Assembly: GCA_934662525.1 (NCBI GenBank)
Contig: CAKUKJ010000071.1
Span: forward strand, 1-9,276
Direction of reading: 5' to 3'
DNA length: 9,276 bases
Source of the DNA: an uncultured Coriobacteriales bacterium
GTDB lineage: Bacteria > Actinomycetota > Coriobacteriia > Coriobacteriales > UMGS124
Below the pieces are notes generated by a model. The model was not told the DNA's origin. It did not search any database and saw only the letters and a program-made list of their open reading frames with translations. Every line of letters starts with the position of its first letter. Position 1 is the stretch's first letter. Below are positions 6,099-9,276 of this stretch, in pieces. The translations under genes were made by a program, and so were the position numbers.

Positions 6099-7220
6099 TT
6101 ACTTCGCAGCCTTCTCGGCGGTATTCACCGCGCGCTGAGCGAGCCAGTCGCTCGCCTTGGCGCGCAGGGCCACCTCGATCACCTGCGTGAGCTGGCCGTT
6201 GTCGATCATGGCCTGGGCGGCGATGGCCTCGGTGCCGTGGGCAACCGGGCCCAGGCAGGCCAGCACGTCGTCCTCGGAAAGCTCGAGGCCCTCATGGGCC
6301 GACACGCAGTCCAGGGCGAGGCCGCGGCGCAACGACAGCTCGGCATTGGCCATCATGGACGCCTTGAACTGCTCCATGTCAAACTCGGGGTCCTTGGTGA
6401 AGTCGTCCCACGTGCGGCCCGAGCGCTCTATTTGCTCGGCAAGCTGGTTGGCCATGAGCTCGGCCAGTTGCGTGACATAGCGCACACCCGGCTTCCCCGC
6501 AAGGCGCGTGTCGGCGAACTTCTCGCCCACGGCGTCCATAAGCGTGCCCCACCACTCGTTGTCACGCTTTTTCTCGCACGCCTCGCGCGCCTGGCCGCGC
6601 AGGCGTTCCATGCCGGCCTTGGCTTCCTCGGGCACGGCGTCCATGTTGATGACGCCGCCCATCATCTGGCCTATGAACTTGTCGATTTCCTTATCCGTGA
6701 CTTCGGGCTTTGCCGGGAAGGCCAGCTCGACGGGTGAGAAATCCTCCACCGTGCCGCGCGGCCGCAGGCGCACGCGCGCGACGAACGAGAAGTCCCTGCC
6801 CTCGACGGGGGCGTCGCCCTTGGGGTAGTCGGGCGCGAGGAACGGCAGGATGCCGGTGCGCATGGAGGCCAGGCACAGCAGGCGCTGCTTCGTGAGGAAG
6901 ACGACGTTCTCGGCAAACGCCTGCGCCCCAAACGTCGCACGGGCCCTCCCAAGGGACTCGGGCTTGTCGGGGTCGTTGCCCGTGGAGCGCACGAGCGCCT
7001 TGCGCGCCGCCTCCATGGAGTACTGCACCTCCTGCGCATCGGCGTCAACGGCAAACGTGGCGATGCCGGCCACGTCGGTGGTTACCCGCACGCCGACGGG
7101 CAGCTCCCCGCCCTCGTAGGCCTTGGGATAGGTGTAGTCCACGATGTCGCCTGGGCCGGGCACCTCGTGCTCGGGCTTGATGGCAAGCAGCTGGCCCAAA
7201 GTTACGGCTGACGTGCTCAT
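6099..7220 (-). CDS. trigger-factor-like chaperone without the isomerase domain
   Basis: Protein of 373 residues, predicted cytoplasmic, with no signal peptide. The C-terminal half resembles the trigger factor C-domain: residues about 205-360 have the helical arms with FDMEQFKASMMANAELSLRR, then HEGLELSEDDVLACL, and a final helix ending AKASDWL. Residues about 45-190 resemble the end of the N-domain (RVRLRPRGTVEDFSPVEL, then PEVTDKEIDKFI). The roughly 90-residue FKBP-type isomerase domain normally between them is missing, and the ribosome-docking signature GFRxGK is not found. It is likely a holdase-type chaperone that does not dock on ribosomes in the usual way. The ATG at 7220 is chosen because AGGGGAG lies about 9 bases upstream; an in-frame ATG at 7289 lacks this. 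It follows the U32-like gene by 86 bases on the same strand. Similarity was judged by eye. Confidence 0.7.
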   Translation of the reverse strand: MSTSAVTLGQLLAIKPEHEVPGPGDIVDYTYPKAYEGGELPVGVRVTTDVAGIATFAVDADAQEVQYSMEAARKALVRSTGNDPDKPESLGRARATFGAQAFAENVVFLTKQRLLCLASMRTGILPFLAPDYPKGDAPVEGRDFSFVARVRLRPRGTVEDFSPVELAFPAKPEVTDKEIDKFIGQMMGGVINMDAVPEEAKAGMERLRGQAREACEKKRDNEWWGTLMDAVGEKFADTRLAGKPGVRYVTQLAELMANQLAEQIERSGRTWDDFTKDPEFDMEQFKASMMANAELSLRRGLALDCVSAHEGLELSEDDVLACLGPVAHGTEAIAAQAMIDNGQLTQVIEVALRAKASDWLAQRAVNTAEKAAK

Positions 7221-7306
7221 GTGTGTTGCTCCCCTCGTTCGCGGGAACCCTTGCGCCCCCGCGCTCCTTCTTGCGTATGCTGAATCCAACCCCTCAAGCG
7301 CCTATA

Positions 7307-8170
7307 TTACCCCAGCATCGCCTTGATTGCCTGCCGCAGGCCGTCGCGATGTTCGGGCCGCACGAGGTAGCGCAGGTAGCTTTCCAGGTTCACGTCGCCC
7401 GCGACGCCCCTGCCCACGAGCTTGAAACGATTCACGCCGTAGCGGGCGTGAAGCTCGCGCACGTCCTCGTTCGTGAGGATCGTGGGGCTGGTGGGCGCGA
7501 GCTTGAAGAAGTCCTTGCCGGCCAGGTTGCACTGGCGAAACTCCGTGATGCGCCCCGCAAGCTGGTCGGCGCTGTTGTGCAGGTAATGCTCGCGGCGGTG
7601 CGGGCAACGCGGGTGGCACAGCTCGTTGGCCATGACCTCGAGGCGCTCCGTATGACCCACCTGGCTGAGGAACGCATGGTCCTTGTTGAGGTTGTAGTTG
7701 AGCACCACCAGGTCGTAGGACTCCAGGGCCCGCGTGAGCTCTGCGGGGTCGAGAATCTCGCGCGTGGTGGACAGCGTGCGCTCCATCTGGGGGTGGCGCG
7801 CCTCGACATAGTCGTTCACGAGCTCTGAGTACACGATGACGCCCGCCCCGTGGCGGGCGCCTGCGTCGAGAATCATGTTGAAATAGGCGTCCCCGAGATG
7901 GCGCTCCTCCACCAGCATATTCGTGAACGTCAGGTGTGCCGTGAGCCCGAACCGGTCGAGGGCCTGGAACGTGGCCTCCACCTGGTCGGCCGTATAGGGC
8001 TGTCGCACAAAGGCGCGCCCGCCGTTCGCGATGCATCCCGGAAAGCACCCGTAGACGCTCTGGATGCGCACATCGGGAAAGAAGAACTGGGGGCAATCGC
8101 GCATGACCTGCGCAAACACAAGGTTTCGTTTGAGACCGACCGTGAAGTCGGGCACGGTGAAGTCGATCAT
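7307..8170 (-). CDS. Cys-rich protein resembling the peptidase U32/UbiU-like group, function unknown
   Basis: Protein of 287 residues, predicted soluble. I do not recognise a characterised member. The pattern suggests a TIM-barrel of the U32 type: alternating strands and helices, IVYSELVND at 112-120, LVVLNYNLNKD at 154-164, then NELCHPRCPHRREHY at 182-196 and C214. Cysteines fall at 26, 42, 46, 185, 189 and 214; the C185-x3-C189 pair with C214 recalls the iron-sulfur-binding cysteines of UbiU/UbiV/TrhP-type proteins, and C42-x3-C46 is a second pair. The closing stretch has FKLVGRG. The start at 8170 is supported by GAAAGG 7 bases upstream; an in-frame ATG at 8209 is less likely. An own promoter is proposed at 8229-8237. 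The U32 link is an inference from motif layout; a metal or cluster site is more secure than any reaction. Confidence 0.6.
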   Translation of the reverse strand: MIDFTVPDFTVGLKRNLVFAQVMRDCPQFFFPDVRIQSVYGCFPGCIANGGRAFVRQPYTADQVEATFQALDRFGLTAHLTFTNMLVEERHLGDAYFNMILDAGARHGAGVIVYSELVNDYVEARHPQMERTLSTTREILDPAELTRALESYDLVVLNYNLNKDHAFLSQVGHTERLEVMANELCHPRCPHRREHYLHNSADQLAGRITEFRQCNLAGKDFFKLAPTSPTILTNEDVRELHARYGVNRFKLVGRGVAGDVNLESYLRYLVRPEHRDGLRQAIKAMLG

Positions 8171-8217
8171 GGGAAGGCCTTTCGAGATTGGGCTGCTTGG
8201 GGAAAGCATTGGGGCAT

Positions 8218-8250
8218 GCGCCGGGGGCAGTGTAGCATCGCCCTCGGCAC
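8218..8250 (-). terminator. terminator-like hairpin after the helicase gene
   Basis: Arms 8218-8228 and 8240-8250 pair over 11 positions with one mismatch and one G-T wobble, around an 11-base loop. It starts 5 bases past the helicase stop (8255-8257) in the direction of transcription. No T run follows, so termination would be partial or factor-assisted. Confidence 0.45.
8229..8237 (-). promoter_or_regulatory. candidate extended -10 promoter for the U32-like gene
   Basis: The minus strand reads TGC-TACACT, an extended -10 form like that at 2018-2026. No clear -35 is visible. The start would be near 8222, with a leader of about 50 bases to the ATG at 8170. It lies in the loop of the hairpin at 8218-8250. 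Confidence 0.4.
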
Positions 8251-8254
8251 CGGG

Positions 8255-9276
8255 TTATCTCTCGTAGGCCGTCTTTGCTCCCGTTACGTAATCAATCACC
8301 GCACTTGGGGCGAACTCGCACACGCGACGCCCGTTGCGCAGGCGAATGCGCTCGCTCATGAGCTTCATAGGCTCGGCGTCGAGGATGTCGGCATGGGTGA
8401 AACCGGAGAGCACGAGCCGCTCCCCCGCCTTGCCGCACACCTCGATGAGCTGGTTGATCAGGCGCTCGTGCATCTTCGCCTGGGCATCGATGGTTGTCTG
8501 GAGAAGGTCGAAATAGCCTTTCTCCGGATAGAGGCCGTTCGTGAGACCGCAGAGCACCAGCACGCGCGGCGCCTGGCCGATGAGGTCGTCGAGGGTTCCT
8601 ACGCGAACGCTTCCTGCTTGGGGAGCATGCGCGCTCAACGCAGCGTCGACGCGCCCTATGAGCTCTTGGGCGCTGTCGCTTGGGGCGACCTTGCCAAGAA
8701 GCGCGTCGAAGGCGGGCGCGGTTTGACCCGGGTTGCAAACATGCTTGCGAATCATATCGACCAATGCGGCACCCGCAAGCCCCCTTGCCTCGTCGAGCAT
8801 CGCACGACCCTCGCGCACGCGCCGCTCGACGCGGGGGCGGTCGAGCATGTCCCCTTCGACGACCAGGTCGTTCTCGCCAATAAGGCCCAGAAGCAGGTCG
8901 GAGAGCCTGACGTCTCGGCCGTCAAGGGCATGCGCCAGGTCGGAGAAGGCCGCAGAGTGGCATAGGTGGTCGCCGAAGCCGCACCAGCAGCGCCATGCAA
9001 GGCAATTCTCAGGATCGGCCGCCAGGCGCAGGGCGTTGGCCATCGCCATGTCGACGCACGTCTCGGGGTCGCGGATGTCGCCGCCCAGCCGCGCCTTATC
9101 GTCGATCCGGCTCACGGGAACGCCGACATCTGCAAGGGCTTTGCCCATGCGTGCGGCCCATGAAGGGCGCGCCGCAACCATGCAGATGTCCTGCGGGGCA
9201 ACGCCGCCCTCAAGGGCCTCCTGCACATACTTCACAACGTTGGCGGGCTCCTTCTCCAGCATGTTCGCCATAAGCA
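8255..9276 (-). CDS. diverged UvrD/AddB-like superfamily 1 helicase, C-terminal part, 5' end outside the window
   Basis: The frame is open to the window edge. An ATG at 9271 begins 338 visible residues, but a Leu codon precedes it and the ATPase domains 1A/1B are not seen, so it is probably internal. Visible parts: a 2A-like start (residues 9-60, with GVAPQDICMVAARPSWAARMGKAL and a short GVPVSRID strand), a 2B-like region, then RVGTLDDLIGQAPRVLVLCGL-type motif V strand (223-243) followed by TNGLYP, and a motif VI-like stretch (268-289, ending ERLVLSGF). The layout matches UvrD/Rep C-domains, but KGLE of motif V is replaced by IGQA and the TRA of motif VI with its arginine is not found. AddB-type proteins show similar decay. 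No nuclease domain follows before the stop. It is probably a DNA repair or recombination protein; a structural, non-hydrolysing role is possible. Confidence 0.6.
   Translation of the reverse strand, partial: LMANMLEKEPANVVKYVQEALEGGVAPQDICMVAARPSWAARMGKALADVGVPVSRIDDKARLGGDIRDPETCVDMAMANALRLAADPENCLAWRCWCGFGDHLCHSAAFSDLAHALDGRDVRLSDLLLGLIGENDLVVEGDMLDRPRVERRVREGRAMLDEARGLAGAALVDMIRKHVCNPGQTAPAFDALLGKVAPSDSAQELIGRVDAALSAHAPQAGSVRVGTLDDLIGQAPRVLVLCGLTNGLYPEKGYFDLLQTTIDAQAKMHERLINQLIEVCGKAGERLVLSGFTHADILDAEPMKLMSERIRLRNGRRVCEFAPSAVIDYVTGAKTAYER

Noticed and set aside
7850..8965. 371-codon open frame on the plus strand across the U32-like and UvrD-like genes
   Set aside because: It crosses two minus-strand genes and their intergenic gap, with no family motif; it is a GC-bias shadow.
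1..9276. Mobile element, CRISPR, toxin-antitoxin or defence island
   Set aside because: No transposase, integrase, direct-repeat array, tRNA or known defence protein is seen, and composition is mostly uniform apart from the 3' end of the AAA gene.

Overview
This window comes from a GC-rich bacterial chromosome, most likely an actinobacterium and plausibly of class Coriobacteriia (gut relatives of Olsenella, Collinsella and Eggerthella). The lineage call is inference. It rests on a helicase carrying the actinobacterial DUF3516 C-terminal region, GC-rich codon use (about 65 percent in two 60-base samples from ordinary coding parts), and two candidate promoters of the extended form TGC-TAC..T. 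No 16S or other decisive marker lies in the window. There are eight protein-coding genes, two of them cut by the window edges. I see no tRNA, rRNA, CRISPR array, insertion sequence or phage gene, and no gene-free stretch longer than about 120 bases.

Left part, plus strand (1-3687). The 3' two thirds or more of a Ski2-like DEAD/DEAH helicase with a DUF3516 tail is followed, after a 107-base gap with a candidate promoter, by two tandem paralogous class I SAM-dependent methyltransferases 11 bases apart. They are almost certainly one transcription unit. A long, strong bidirectional terminator hairpin (3717-3768) then separates them from the next gene, which runs toward them.

Middle part (3787-6049). 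A membrane-anchored FtsH-like AAA ATPase on the minus strand keeps the two membrane segments and the whole ATPase module but has no M41 protease domain. It is divergent from a LysR-family regulator on the plus strand. The 118-base gap between them has overlapping promoter-like hexamers and a short dyad that would cover the -35 region of the AAA gene. This is the usual arrangement for a LysR regulator and its target.

Right part, minus strand (6099-9276). Reading in the direction of transcription there is the C-terminal part of a diverged superfamily 1 (UvrD/AddB-like) helicase, then a Cys-rich protein resembling the peptidase U32/UbiU-like group, then a trigger-factor-like chaperone that lacks the peptidyl-prolyl isomerase domain and the ribosome-docking signature.

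There is no obvious new defence system or mobile island. The theme of the window is family members that have lost a hallmark part: an FtsH without its protease, a trigger factor without its isomerase, and a UvrD-type domain without recognisable motif V/VI residues. Each is worth checking. The RNA-level structures at gene ends also deserve a look: two hairpins carry a stop codon in the loop, and one terminator-like hairpin carries a promoter -10 in its loop.
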